DNA from: Punica granatum
Lineage: Eukaryota; Streptophyta; Magnoliopsida; Myrtales; Lythraceae
DNA: 64,000 nt
NCBI RefSeq assembly: GCF_007655135.1
Contig: NC_045132.1
Location: forward strand, 744,001 to 808,000
Direction: 5' to 3'
Made by a program: the position numbers and the translations under genes. This document shows, one piece after another, positions 1-12,878 of the stretch. The notes beneath the pieces were generated by a model, which saw only the letters and a list, made by a program, of their open reading frames with translations, did no database searches and was not told the DNA's origin. Each line of letters starts with the position of its first letter. The first letter of the stretch is position 1.

Positions 1-807
1 GAGTCCTTGTAAATGCATAAAATTCATATTGGGAGAGCTTTACCCCTTAGTGGGCCGACCCAGCTAGACTGAATTAATCGGGACCCAATTGAATTTCCTG
101 ATATCATGGTTCACATTGAAAAAAAAAACCATTTTACTATAGGTAAGTTGAAATCTAAGAAGAAGAAGGGAAGGGAAGCTTGACTGACCGATTAGTAGGG
201 AACGGAACGGAATCAAGAGCAAATTGCTTGGATCGAGTATATCGCCTTCACAATTGAAATTTTCACCTCTTCAACGTGCGATTACCAGAACTTGTCCTCC
301 CAATTTCAACAAACCTAAATCAAAGTTTAGAATGATTTCACCATTTAGGGCTCTTTGTTTGACCTAAAACCCTAAATGAGAACGTCTATGGCTTAATGTG
401 AGCGGGAATGGATATACTTGTTAGGTCTTAGGGTGGGCGGGAAAGGAAGAGAACGACACCGTTCAAGCCAATTGAGGGGGGGTTAATATGATGGCGTTAC
501 GTCCAGCTCATACACCACATGGGATTTCCGTCATATTTTGCATGCACAAATGATGGCATGACTAAAACAATAGACGGAATGGAGATTAAGGGGCAAAAAT
601 AGTGACAAAAATCTTTGAGGGACCAAAACAATGGCAAAGTGATCTTTCAGGGACCAAATCCAAAGTCTTCTCATAATGCTATCTATGTGCTCGCTTCGCA
701 ACACAAGCTAAATAAAGCCGTCCTAACAAACAACACTGTCCCCTCCTAGTACTGATCACTTTATCTCTTCATCAGCTATCACAGAGCTTCCTTCCTTGTC
801 ACCTCCC
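1..807. other. Intergenic DNA and putative ndhO promoter
   Basis: No gene is recognised here. Around 590-670 there are phrases such as 'gggaccaaa' repeated twice about 40 bases apart, a pattern common in decayed plant MITE or LTR ends. The last ~100 bases before the ATG at 808 are pyrimidine-rich and presumably contain the ndhO leader. I see no clear TATA box. Confidence 0.4.
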
Positions 808-2498
808 ATGGCCTTCTCTGCAACTTTCTCGCATAATCCATTTCCCCACCTGTCTCCTCTCCCACAACCCGCAAGGAAAAGCCTCAACTTTCTCCTTCAC
901 CTGCCGTCGGTTAGAACCATCAAAGCAGCTGCAGAACCAGAGAAGGGGAAAGTCGCGCAGGCCAAGCCTGAAGGGGGCTCCACCAATGCTCAGCCTGCCA
1001 CTATAAAACCACCCAAGAAGCCCGTCTACTCGAGTAAGTTCCGAACTTATCGTAAATGATCGGCCGCAATCTCCGGAAGGAGCTGAACGATTGCTTTATT
1101 CGTGCATTCGACATTGAAATTGTTGTCTCACTGTTGCATTTGTCTGCAGTGAAAAAAGGACAGATTGTGAGAGTCGATAAGGAGAAGTATCTCAATAGCA
1201 TTAACGTAAGATCAATGTTTCTTCTTTCTCTGTTTTTCATTGGGATTTCTTTTCTTTTTTAATTCCTTCTGTTGTTTGTGTTATAAGACCGACAGTTGGA
1301 CACTAAAATATCAGGTTAATTTGAAATTCTTGAGATGTGATTGTCTTGTTTCCGGATGTCGTTACTCTTGTCTGTAAGATCTTTCGCTCGAGTGGCGGTC
1401 AATGTCAGGGTCTCAGCTAAATTATGATCTTAAGTTGGCATTTCTCAGATCAAACTGATTTTATTTTATTTTCATATTAATTCAGTGTTGGATCGATGGG
1501 AAAATGTTCTTCTATTCTTGAAATCTACGTAGTTCGGTGCTGTTGTCTCTCTGATTATTTGTCGACAGCAGACAAACATCTTTAACTGCAGAGGGCAAAA
1601 ATCTCTGTTTTCCTTGGTAGATCTTTAACTGCACTGAATCACAGAAAACCTCATGGAAATCGATTTTAGTGTATTTTGAGCAAACAGTATTGGGATTAAA
1701 ATCGTTTTCATGGTTGGATCGTTCCCTCATCTAAATAGTTGCTAGTCTGCGGAGAGACTTTCCAGATAATACTAAAGTTATTGAACTTCGATACAAAGTA
1801 TTTATCTGTAGGACATCCGCCGTATTACAAAGGTCTGGACTACATTTACGAGGATCGTGGCGAGGTAAGTTCATGTTCCTTTCCTCTAAGCTCGAAAAAG
1901 TAAGTGTCCCTTCTTCTGATGCAAGGCTTCTGTATATCTATAATTTCCTGATCGCTTGCGCAAATATACGACAGGTCTTGGATTTGAGGATCTTCGAGAC
2001 AGGTGAATATGCACTGGTAAGTGATCTTGCTCTGTCAGTTCCTATGAACTTCTTCCAATTTGAATCCTCTGTTTCTCAATATCAGATTTCAGAGACTTCG
2101 ACTTTGCTTATCAACTTAGTTCGGTAACAAGCTCAATTTCTTGTTACTATTTTGCTATAATAAAACTTCTGCAACGAATCTGTTTTCAGGTTGCCTGGGT
2201 AGGGATTCCGACTGCACCAGCTTGGCTTCCAACTGATATGCTCATCAAGGTGCGTACGATGGAATTAACAACAGCCAAAAAATACTACTCTTCTCTTCCA
2301 ACTCGGGCTCGGTTTGTCTTGCGTAGTTTGTTTTCCAGGCGGAAAACATAAAACGGAGATGTCTTCCCATCTTATAATTAATAAATCATCTATGCAGCCG
2401 CAAGTCGTTTTCTGCAAATTATAACCGATTTTCCCGTCTGATGGAAAATGATTTCCCCCTTTTTGCAGTCAGAGAAACTCAACTACGAGAGACTGTGA
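808..2498 (+). CDS. ndhO: NAD(P)H-quinone oxidoreductase subunit O, chloroplastic (NdhO), six exons
   Basis: Nuclear-encoded subunit O of the chloroplast NADH dehydrogenase-like complex, which takes electrons from ferredoxin to plastoquinone in cyclic electron flow around photosystem I at the thylakoid. Exons: 808-1033, 1150-1205, 1799-1864, 1975-2016, 2190-2249, 2469-2498. All introns are GT-AG and the joined frame is 480 bp (159 aa), close to the ~158 aa of Arabidopsis NdhO. The N-terminus (MAFSATF...) is rich in Ser/Pro/Arg and looks like a transit peptide of ~45 residues, followed by a Lys/Pro-rich linker. The conserved core carries KKGQIVRVDKEKYLNSIN, GHPPYYKGLDYIYEDRGE and GIPTAPAWLPTDMLIK. 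The ATG at 808 is chosen because the open frame further upstream begins at a non-ATG codon. It is convergent with the MAPKKK gene. No lesion is seen. Confidence 0.95.
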
Positions 2499-2852
2499 TC
2501 CCCAATGCAGACAGCCGACATTTTTACAAGTTCATGGGCTCTTATGTATCTCGAGAAATACCTCGCGTTTCAGTGTATATCCATTTCACAGTTCTATCAA
2601 TTTACCAGCATTGTGTCCTGAGTGAAATATGATCCTGAGGCAGCACAATGATCGAAATTCAACGCGGCAGGTTGTAAACTCATACTTTCGGCTTTATTGC
2701 TCTGGTTCATTCCCAAAACAAACCTCGCACTAGGCTGAACTCTGAATTCAAGAACTCTATCCCTTCTAAGAACTAAAACTGTTACAAGACAATGAAGATT
2801 ACATTGCATTTACACGTCATCAGGGAGTGTTACAAGTTTACATCACCGCTCG
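2499..2852. other. Convergent intergenic spacer (3' UTRs)
   Basis: This 354-bp gap separates the stop codons of two genes transcribed towards each other. It must hold both 3' UTRs, so overlapping antisense transcript ends are likely. No ORF of interest is seen. Confidence 0.6.
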
Positions 2853-5800
2853 TTAAATGATTCTCGATCTCGGGGGGGACCCACCAGGAGTTTGAGTTCG
2901 GAAAGGAGAGGCCTCCTGCCAAGGATCGAAGCTATACCTCCTGTTTGGTGTTGTGGGATACAGGCAGAAGTCGATTATGTTATTAGTATTGTTATTACTG
3001 TACCCACTCCGTCCTGCCGAGGAATAGGGGTGAGGTGGAGATGGAAAGCAGCTCCTATGCGTGGCACCAAACTGCCTCAATGGGCTCGAACACGGAGAGA
3101 CGGGTAGGGACGTGATCGCCCGAAAACTTTCTCTGCATATTGTGAATTTATATGGATTAATAAATTTTTATGCATTAATCATAAGTAATGGATATTATTC
3201 CGTAGTCCTTACTCTCACAGATATAGTGGATGACACATTCACAATCAGAACAACTCTACTGTACCCGGACCACGAAATAATTTCTTGACAAGTACGGCAT
3301 AGGATGTGAAAGGGAAGAAAGTGATGACTACAATTACCTCGGGCTTCTTAGAGCTCGAGAAGACATGGCAGCAGGATTGGCTTCATAGCCCAAATCAGCA
3401 GGACCTGCTATAAGCGGCCTCTCAGAATGAAGGTCCAGCGCCGGCTGCTCAGGAAGAACAAAACAATGGACAAATCAGTTCAAAGATACGATTAGCAAGT
3501 TATTCATTATGCCTTTTTTTTTTCTTTTTTTCACTAAACAAGGAAAACAACATGGAGGATTGCAGTTCACAGGAAATATTACGGTGCGTTTGGTTTCAGA
3601 GTTAAAGTAATTTTGATTTTGATTGTGGAAAAAGACAAAATGTTGTGTAGTGTGTTGAGTTAAAGTTAAAATTTTTGACTTGGGAAATGTGTATTTTTGT
3701 AGTGTAGTGGGTTGAGTTAAAGTTAAAATTTTTGTGATTTTAACCCTGAAAATAAATAGGCCATTATATTCTAGAAATCAGAAAAGAACTAGCAAATCAT
3801 TTTTTTCTTCTTATTTTGAAAGAGTGGAAAATGGAATACTTCTTGGTTCTTCAAAATAACTCGTCTATAGTAGTGCTATTAGGCATTAAGACAGTGATCA
3901 AAGGTTTGGTCTTAGAAGTAAAGTATTCAAGAAGCAAAACTAGTAAAAAGATTTTTTCTGAACCCAAGAACTGAGCAAAAGAACTGAGCAAACAAGATGT
4001 TGTCTTACTGGTGTGCGGGTCCCACTCCCATCAGTTGCTCGAACAAAGGGATGGTCTAGCAACTGCAAAGCTGTGGGTCGAGCTTGCGGTTCTCTCTGCA
4101 AGCAGAGCCTTATGAAGCTCTTAGCGTTACTAGAAAGATGGTCGGGAATCTTTGGGATTTCTTTGCTGTTCCCTATCTTAAATATTGCAGCAACCTATAA
4201 CATAGATGAACTCAAAATGATTAATTCATCAAAATCTAAGCATTGCAGAAGATTCCAGTGACAACAAAATCAGATGCCTTACCCCTTCATATTGGCTCCA
4301 GGGTGGCTTTGAAGTTGCCATCTCGAGAATCGTGCATCCCAAGCTCCATATATCAACTGCGAAACTGTACCCATTTGTGTTCATGACAACCTGAAATTTA
4401 ATTTGAATATACATAAAAATTGGGAATTTTCAGGTTAGAAAACTAGGGAAAGAGATAACAAGAAAATAGCTAAAGTTGTTTCTCAGAAGTGGAACTTGCG
4501 GGTACCTCTGGTGCCATCCAATAAGGACTGCCCTTGAAAGAAAGCATTGATGCACAAGCCGTTATCTGCGGAAGGAGAACACAGGAAAAGATAATTCTTC
4601 GTTCTCGAGATATAGAAGGAAAAAAATGACATGAGGCATAGGCTTTGTGGGAGAACATTTATGATATTGTTTGACTCATCAATTTATATAGCATCAGTAA
4701 CCGAATGATTTGCCTCAAAATTTCAGAAAAGAGAGCTTATTTTGAAACAATCAACAACATTCCCATATACATGATAATATATATTTATTTGTGATTATCT
4801 TAACAAATCCGTCAATGAAGCTGTTCAGGATCTCGAGATTTACATGCTTAGCCATGCCAAAGTCTGCCAACTTGATTTCACCATTTGTCCCGACCAGTAT
4901 GTTTGCCCCCTTCACATCCCTGGAAATGGAAAAAAGAAAATAGAAATGTAGTCATTAAATAAATGGACAACACATGGATGCATAATAAGATAAAAGTTAG
5001 CACTAATTCAAAATATTCCATACCTATGCACGACAGATTTTCTATGCAAATACGCAAGCCCAGATATTATCTGTCTCGTGTAATTTTGTATGACAGGTTC
5101 ATTTAGTGGGCCATATTCTTGAAGCAATTTGTGTATCGAGCCACCAGACACATATTCCAGATAGACAGAAAGAGTTTCTTCGTCCTGTAAACATCGAGCA
5201 GATGGATTGATTTCTCATTATTTGTGTTAAGTTTCTCCTTTCACATCTCCTGGTCCAATGGATGAATACGTACCAGTTCACTTCCATAGTATTGGACAAT
5301 GTTTGGATGCGAAAGCTGGCTAAGCAAATTTATTTCCTGCAGGAAAAAAGAAGAGAGAGATTTTCAATTTCAGAGCTACTTGTTTATATGCCTTCCGAGT
5401 AAATATTCAGAAGAACCTGAACATTACCTGGCTAAGCTGCTTGAGACTCTCCTTGAATGACCGATCATCGGAAGCCACCCGAACTTCTTTGATTGCACAC
5501 ATTTGCCCAGTTTCACTGTAGAATTGTAGGTGAGAAATAGAAAAAGTTTACAAATTGTGTAGAAAATTGCAAAACCATACCTGTTAAATCAATTTATTAC
5601 CTGTTAAATCCAATATACACGTTCCCGAAAGTTCCCTGTCCCAGAAGCTTTCCTCTCTTCCATTTTGATACATTAGAATTGGGGTTTTCAAGGCTCGGCA
5701 TTCTCGGGCTCAATACAGAAGAAGGGCTGGTGGGAGAACCCGGTGGAAGAGGCAGAGGGTGAGAAGAACTTCGGCACTCTTCCTGCCACCACTTGGGGGA

Positions 5801-7021
5801 CTCAAGACTCATGTTGCAAAATCGGCTGTGAGGTGATGTGGGGCTTGTGGGGCCCCTGGATCCCGGGCCCGGGCTTCTCGACCTGGGAGCAAACTTAATA
5901 TCAGCAGGTCTCCTGCCACCAATCACCAGAGCAATGTCTAACTTTAGATACGAATGTTGTCCAAACAGCAATAGAAAAAAAACCGATCATCGGATACGAG
6001 TCAAGATTAACACGACATGAAGAAGATGCAAAGTCTCATTATCCCTGAAACTGAAAATGGACCGCCAGAAGAGCAAAGGGCATTTCCAATCACATAGTCA
6101 CTCCATTATTCACTCCCTCAAGTATTGCGCACCAATAAGGCTCAATGCCGTTGCTTAATCAAAACAAAGTCAAGAAGTCCACTTGCTCACAAGAGAATCC
6201 TCCATAAACCGGAAAAAAGTCTCGTGCAAAAGAAACCAAAGAGGTAGAAACCAATCCCGGCGCCATATTTGGCAATCAATCACTGAATTGGAAAGCTACC
6301 AGACTACCAACTACAAACACATCTCTCTTGCTCCTACTTCCCAGAAACAAACGCAAACATTCATTAATTCTCTGCCAAATATCAAGAGCTTCAGTCCGAT
6401 CCTGGCACTAGTCCTATCAATATTGCTTATTCCGGGTCAGATTGAATTAGCAGTGTTACCAGAGCCAACCCACTGCACTCTTCTGACAGAATCACACGAA
6501 CTATAACCTTTGAAAATAGATAGCTTCACAAATCAAAGTTGTTAGGGCAAACGACAGCCCGTTCTAATAAAATCCTCGAGGACAATTAAAATCCGAATAA
6601 GAGTAAAGCGAAGAACAAGCGAGTGACTCGATCCCCAATAAGGTCCCAACCTTTGAACACCGAGCTGCAAGGGATGATCGTCCGCGGAGCCCGACGAGCT
6701 CACGCTCGAGACCGATCCCGACCCGTTCTCATTCCCGAGCGAGTGGGTCGAGGAGATGGAAGGCCGGGGGAGGGGGAGGCCATAGCTCTCGCCGGGACCG
6801 TCCGATTCGAAGCCCGACCCGCCAGGCAACCGGTCAACCCCGACATCCTTGCTCTTGTGGGGGTGGCGATGGTGATCATTGAGAAGATTATTCTTCTGGG
6901 CATCGCTCTTCGCCGGTGATTTGAAGGCGGGGCTGTGGGAATTGCTCTGCGGGCTAATGGGTTGGGACTCCGGCGAGTTCTTCTTGGGCTTCCGGGACTT
7001 CCTCGGCCACCAAGCAGGCAT
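2853..7021 (-). CDS. MAPKKK3: MAP kinase kinase kinase, MAPKKK3-like (MEKK group), 11 exons
   Basis: Serine/threonine kinase at the top of a plant MAP kinase cascade. Exons in transcript order: 7021-6651, 5912-5601, 5515-5428, 5336-5274, 5184-5024, 4919-4844, 4565-4506, 4390-4283, 4194-4009, 3444-3338, 3132-2853; 1812 bp, 603 aa (Arabidopsis MAPKKK3, At1g53570, is ~609). The N-terminus [11 protein letters not shown] and the Ser/Pro-rich stretch with [13 protein letters not shown] match that subfamily. The kinase domain spans ~208-464: glycine loop GQGTFGNVY (215-223), ATP lysine in CAIKEV (237), catalytic Asp in HRDVKGAN (333), DFG (351-353), SPYWMAPE (370-377), and the MEKK signature [19 protein letters not shown]. 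The tail ends [16 protein letters not shown], as in MAPKKK3. All introns are GT-AG. The exact paralogue (MAPKKK3 versus MAPKKK5 or YODA) rests on these tail motifs. It appears functional. Confidence 0.92.
3582..3762. mobile_element. Possible MITE in an intron of the MAPKKK gene
   Basis: The left end reads GGTGCGTTTGGTTTCAGAG, a phrase common at hAT or PIF MITE ends. The right end, read in reverse, gives a similar 'tttcagggttaaaatca'. Inside, 'gttgagttaaagttaaaattttt' is repeated twice. No clean target duplication could be set, so the call is tentative. Confidence 0.35.
5581..5610 (-). repeat. Tandemly duplicated 5' splice donor in the MAPKKK gene
   Basis: The exon-2 end GATTTAACAG followed by GT occurs twice, 20 bp apart, giving exon ends at 5601 or 5581. 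Only the first donor keeps the frame (Asn-Ser-Glu). Use of the second reads AAC AGG TAA, an immediate stop. Confidence 0.7.
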
Positions 7022-8874
7022 TTTGCTCCTTTTTCCTGAAATTGCCGATGAAACTGAGTCGAAAAGCTCACAACTCGAGCTGCTCGGGAAAGTGGGGGAT
7101 GGACGATGGAGGAGGGGAGAGGAGGCTGTAAGGTTCGGCTTCGGCCTGAAGTTCGAAGCCGAAGCTGCTGAAGGCTATGGCGGATGGGGGAAACGAGGCC
7201 CTATAATTAGGCGCAAACTGTGTGTAGTGGCGGCTCGCCGGTTTGGTATTGTTGACAGCACCGGGTCCATGCGGGCCCAGATTCTTCTTGTGGCGTCTAG
7301 CGAGCGTGGGTCTACAAGCACCCGGTGCACCGAACATATGGTTCTTTTAGGCCGCTGTCATTTCTTGGGTAGGGGCTGCTGTCGGGGTGAACAGCTACGT
7401 GGCAATCTGGGAGGAAATTATGGCCTTTTTCATTTTTTTAAAAATAAATAATTCCATATTCTTGCCAAACAAACAAAGAAATGATTCCATATTATTTGTC
7501 GCCTGCAATTTTAATTTCTGCGTTGATTTCAATCAATACTCTGAAATTTTACTGATATATCATTCTTTGTTGCTTTCCATGTTTTGATTAGATAAAACGG
7601 GGGAAGAGCTTGGAAAGAAAACAAGTCAAAGAGGAGCAGGATATAAATTTTCTTGTTTTCTATGATTTTGTGTATATTTGATTTTCTTAACTAATATAAA
7701 TATATAAAAGTCAGAGAGTAAAATGAGAAAATAAAAAAAATATCAATTCCACATCAATTTAAGTGAATTTTATTTTATTTAAACTTCATTAGCTTGTTCA
7801 TGACCTCTATTTTTTAATAATTAATTCTTTTATTCCTTATGTTATTTGAAGATGATACTTTTCCTTATTAATAATTATAAGGTAATAATCAAAACAACGG
7901 TTTTATTTTGAACTTGCAATAGAAACATGACAGGGAGAAAATAACTCAGCGTCCAAATCAATGATTTCATTAAATGGAAATAATAAACGAATTATCACTA
8001 TATTGTTGCACTTGTTGATAATTATTATAAAGTATTTATCACTATAGCAGCTGAAATTTACTAGCAATAAAAGTTGGGGAGTTTTACATATCGGAAAAAC
8101 TCTCCTACGATGTATTTTTGTAATATTTATATATTTTATAAAAATAATAAATAAAATGGTAAATATAAAGAATGTAAAATTAATAATGTATTAAAGTATA
8201 CGATTTCTTTAAATAAAAAAAGTCTGATCGTGCACGCTTGACTTTGTCTTGGTAAGAAAAGTCAAACCCCACACAGTTACAGAGCAACAAAGTTGACGCG
8301 CCGCTGCGTACGGGTCCCGCGGCTCTCTCTCCCAGTCGAGAAGATATTTAACAAGTAGTCAAGAAGATATTTAATGACTATTGCTTATTCATTTTGAATA
8401 AGTAAGAACTCAATCATAATGTTTATAATTCGTGAACTTATTATGAGACAATTGTCTACTTTCAGACATTTTCAAGTAACTAAGTAATACTCACTCAATA
8501 TTTATTCCTCTCAATTCTAGATATTTTCGTTTATTTCCCCTTTTTCCTTTTCAAATAATAAATCAGAATTTGCCTAATTAATTGATTGATTAATTAAATA
8601 ATTGTATCGTCGTTGTAAGTAAAATGTCAACTGAATCTCTATTCAGTCTTGGCCAAATATATATATATATAGTCACGGCCAAAAGTCAAAGAATAGGTCA
8701 TTTTCTTGTGTAACTTCCTCATTCATAGCAATGACTAATGGATCATTAAAGATATTCTTTTTTTCTGCCGTGATCGTTAATGATGATAAAGGCTGATAAA
8801 AAGAGTAAAAATCATGGAAGGTTCATAAAGAGTAAAATTGAATCATAAAATCATAATTTTTTAGGAAATAATAT
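7022..8874. other. MAPKKK leader/promoter and AT-rich intergenic DNA
   Basis: Positions 7022-7340 are GC-rich and probably hold the MAPKKK 5' UTR and core promoter. Beyond ~7430 the DNA becomes strongly AT-rich. A GC-rich island sits at 8290-8335, and there is a short (TA)n run near 8660. No coding sequence is recognised. Confidence 0.5.
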
Positions 8875-8883
8875 TTATGTATA

Positions 8884-9435
<552 letters not shown>

Positions 9436-9444
9436 TTATGCATA

Positions 9445-12024
9445 TGACAATAAATTATGACCCTCAAGAAAAGATAAGGACAACTATAGCTCCATATTTT
9501 AACCAAATAACAAAAACATAGGGGGAAAAGATTACAGATTAACATATTCTAAAAACGTGCTTAATTAAGCCAAAATACTATGGTCCACACTCTGAACATA
9601 CGCATTGATAATTGTTCCAAACAATACATACATTTGAATTTGATCTGGTCTGCATATTATGAGCCTCTTGTATGATTAGTAAAGTCATATAATATATAAT
9701 CCACTACCCGGTAGGTTTTCTGACTAATTGGAAATATGTGTGAGTTAATAAATGGAATTTTATTGTTTAAAAGAGATATATATATATATATTTATCATGT
9801 GATTTGGTGATGGGTTGATTTATTGGCATTATTCTTTCTCCCCGTCAACGTGGTTTTTTTTATCTCCTCGAATGTAACGAGGATTTTATTATAACTTCAA
9901 AAACAAATACAAAATAAAATGCTGAAGAGAAAAAATTACAAAATTAGAAATATTAAAAGGATGCTCCAGGCTAACCACGCAGAAAAATCAATGTGAAAAT
10001 TACATCAATAAAGCACAATACAATCACATTTAATCTGCCAACACTGAAATCTTCATCACTACTCCCGACCGATCTACATGAACCCCTGCGCACATGGTTA
10101 GTAATAATTAAACAGTCTCAGATATTGATATTCATGGAAGACATTTTTCATAGGACAAAGGGTTGAGACAATTTTCAATTCTACAATTCCCTCAAAAAAC
10201 ATATTTCAATTCATCTCAATTCATCTATACTTAAGTATGAATGTTATAATATTTTCAATTGTCCATGGCTAATATATATTTATATATATTTATTTAAAAA
10301 GAAGATTGTATTGAGAGTTTAACTAGGAGCTTTTTTTTTAACAACATTCGACAGGAGATTAATTCCTATAATTTTTCTTCGTGATGACAATTTTTCTTTT
10401 GGATAAGTAATATAGATATATCATTATATTATAAAAAAAAATGATGATGCTAAATTAAAAACTAGATGTATAGTATATATTTACCCTCTTATTAGATAAA
10501 AACTAAAAATTGTATAAAAAGTTTAAATTAGGAGTTTCTTCGACCTTGGTGAACATTAGCGAGATTAATTTGTATACTTTCTTTTCGTGTCGATGGAGGG
10601 CGTAAGGCTAACATGTTGCCCAAGTCAATTCCATAATATCCAAAATGATATTCAATTGTTATTAATTAATGATCAAACATTTCTAAGTGTGATCGATCTT
10701 TTATGATCCATTTTTGTTGGATACTTTTTAATTAAAAGCGGATTTGTCCGGATAAGACAGTGACACCTGGGGCTATCAATAAAAGATATTTTCGCATAAA
10801 GTAATTGACGCCTTCTACGTTACGTAATTAATTCGCTAACGTCCAGGTTTTCGTAAATTTTTTTTATTTAATTCAATAATGAACATGTGAGGAAATGGTT
10901 TTGTCGTCTTATTCGAGCAATGTCACCTCGGATATATTAAAAGAGGTATTTCATACCATTGGCTCCATATTTCACAATTTGGGTCTGGACCGATTCAATA
11001 GAAGGATAGAAATAGTACTTTAAGCTTTTATATTATTTGAGGCCTTTGGACTCGGTGATTAGTAGAAATTCAGGTAGGGTCCGGTTTAGTGTTTGGAAAG
11101 TTCAAGTGTTTTGAAGTGGTCCTTATATATTTAAGTTTTTTTTTTTTTTATCAGTAACAATACCTAATGGAGAAAATCAGGGAGGTTAGCACAAGATGGA
11201 GAAAATCAGGGAGGCAGATCACAAAGGAGAGAATCAAGGAAGCACTGCACGTACGTTCGCGTGCTTTAGAGGAGCAAAGGATAAAAGCTATCACATTCTC
11301 TAACTTCTCCACGTTGTGCAACTTTAGAGCCTCAACTGATGGATCACGGAGTCATGGGAAGTAACGATCAAGGCAAGTTCCATCTCTATAAATAGCAAAT
11401 CTGGGAATTCAAAAGGCGCGCTCACACACACAAACACTCTCACTCAAAACTCCGTCAAGATGTCCCGGCAATCTTTTCATTAGTCCTTAAAATCAGCTAG
11501 CTATTTCGTTTCACTAGATGGACAATTCTTTACGTTTCCCTGCATTTCCTTTTGCTTGTACAGATCAATCTTTCTCTTTTCCTTATTGTACAGACTCTTA
11601 ATCGATCAATGCAATTTTAATATCTTTAATCCTTTGAGTTCTAAGTCATTTTTTATTGCGAGGCATCGAGCCTATTTAGTTTTTTTAGAAGTCAGTTTCT
11701 TAGGCGCACCCGTTACTTCCATTTGAGATTTACCGTATCTGGCACGCCCGCAACGCGTGACCACTCGAGTCACGGTTTTCAGCCAATACATAGATATTAT
11801 ACAGGATAAGATGTTCTCCTTATACATAATATGCTCAATTTTGTCTCCTCCATTTTTAATATAAGAATGTATCTTTGAAAAACTAATTTCCTAGAATAAT
11901 ATATTTAACCGTGCGCCCTCATGGAAATTCTAAATTAAAGGTGTATTGATCGATCCATTTTGTCCTTTTAGAATTTGTTTGGATGAAATTGTGGAAGGTT
12001 TTCGAGAAAGATGACCCAAAACAG
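9445..12024. other. AT-rich intergenic DNA
   Basis: No gene is recognised. The stretch contains short TA repeats (~9776-9792, ~10270-10290) and the possible LTR remnant described separately at 11150-11790. Confidence 0.5.
11150..11790 (+). mobile_element. Possible LTR/leader remnant of a Ty3-gypsy-type element
   Basis: A TATA-like CTATAAATAG at ~11385 is followed by a (CA)n-rich leader and T-rich tract, then 'atctggcacgcccgcaacg' near 11735, which resembles the leader phrase found after the LTR in Tat/Ogre-type plant elements. A 21-bp motif (ATGGAGAAAATCAGGGAGG...) is repeated at 11167 and 11195. No second LTR or pol sequence is visible, so the call is weak. Confidence 0.25.
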
Positions 12025-12033
12025 AGCATAATA

Positions 12034-12191
12034 AGAGAAAGAGAGTATCGGTGTATTTGTGCATACTCTTATATGTCAACTATAAGGTTTACATATTCGA
12101 TTCTCGTTGTGAAACTATCAATATCCTTTATTAGTTATTAAGATTTTTATTTCATTGTTAGACCTGTAAGCCTATCCTGTAATCGAAAAAA
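12034..12191 (+). mobile_element. tRNA-derived SINE, copy 1
   Basis: It has a degenerate tRNA-like head with a B-box-like 'atattcgattctc' near 12094. The body is 'tcctttattagttattaag' and the tail 'ctgtaatcgaaaaaa'. The flanks gcataataa (12025-12033) and gctataataa (12192-12201) look like a target duplication. Head, body and tail match the copies at 20322-20476 and, reversed, 48592-48750. Confidence 0.55.
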
Positions 12192-12201
12192 GCTATAATA
12201 A

Positions 12202-12878
12202 TTTTGAAGTTTTTTCTTTTTTTAAGTCGATAACTTTTAATTTAGACGAGGATCAAACTCCGAACCCCTTGATTCTAAATCGACAACTCATGACATGACG
12301 CTAAATCTCCTTCCTTTTGATCTTCAATCTTAGTTTAAGAAAAATTTCCCAATGTAAGTTGAGCGATGTGAGAGTCTCTCAAATCTCAGCAACTCCTTCC
12401 ATCTGAATACAAGGTTATAAAATGTAAAAGAGTGCATTTACTGTGCATTATTAATCGTAATTATTATATTATTATGTAAAATGTAAGACTTAATTAACCA
12501 CATTTGTCTCAATTCCACAAACAAGAAAATAAAAAAAGAAAAAGCATGTTGAATTTCCCAATGTGAACGAGAAAACTTAATTTTCTTTTCGCTGGATAAA
12601 TTTCAATCTTTTATTTTCCTGAATGAGAAAACTTCATAGACATAATTAATAAAAGTTGGGGCGCGCAGCATACATTGTTATATATATATATTTATCATCT
12701 GATAGGACGAATTATCATCTGAGTTGTTAGCCTTGCTCATGACCTTGGTCAATCAGCTCACTGTCAAATACTTACTTGTTTTATACTTTTGAAGGGTATT
12801 TGGACCTATAGTTATGCCCCACGTAAACGCTTCTAGTTAATAATAAATTGCATTATTCAGCAAAAAAAAATAAAAAAT
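12202..12878. other. AT-rich intergenic DNA
   Basis: No gene is recognised. A partial phrase of the neighbouring tandem repeat, 'atcatctgagttgttagcc', is already present at ~12714. Confidence 0.4.

Noticed and set aside
6623..7451. Plus-strand open frames up to 190 aa over the MAPKKK first exon
   Set aside because: They are antisense shadows of the GC-rich Ser/Pro-coding exon, with no recognisable domain.
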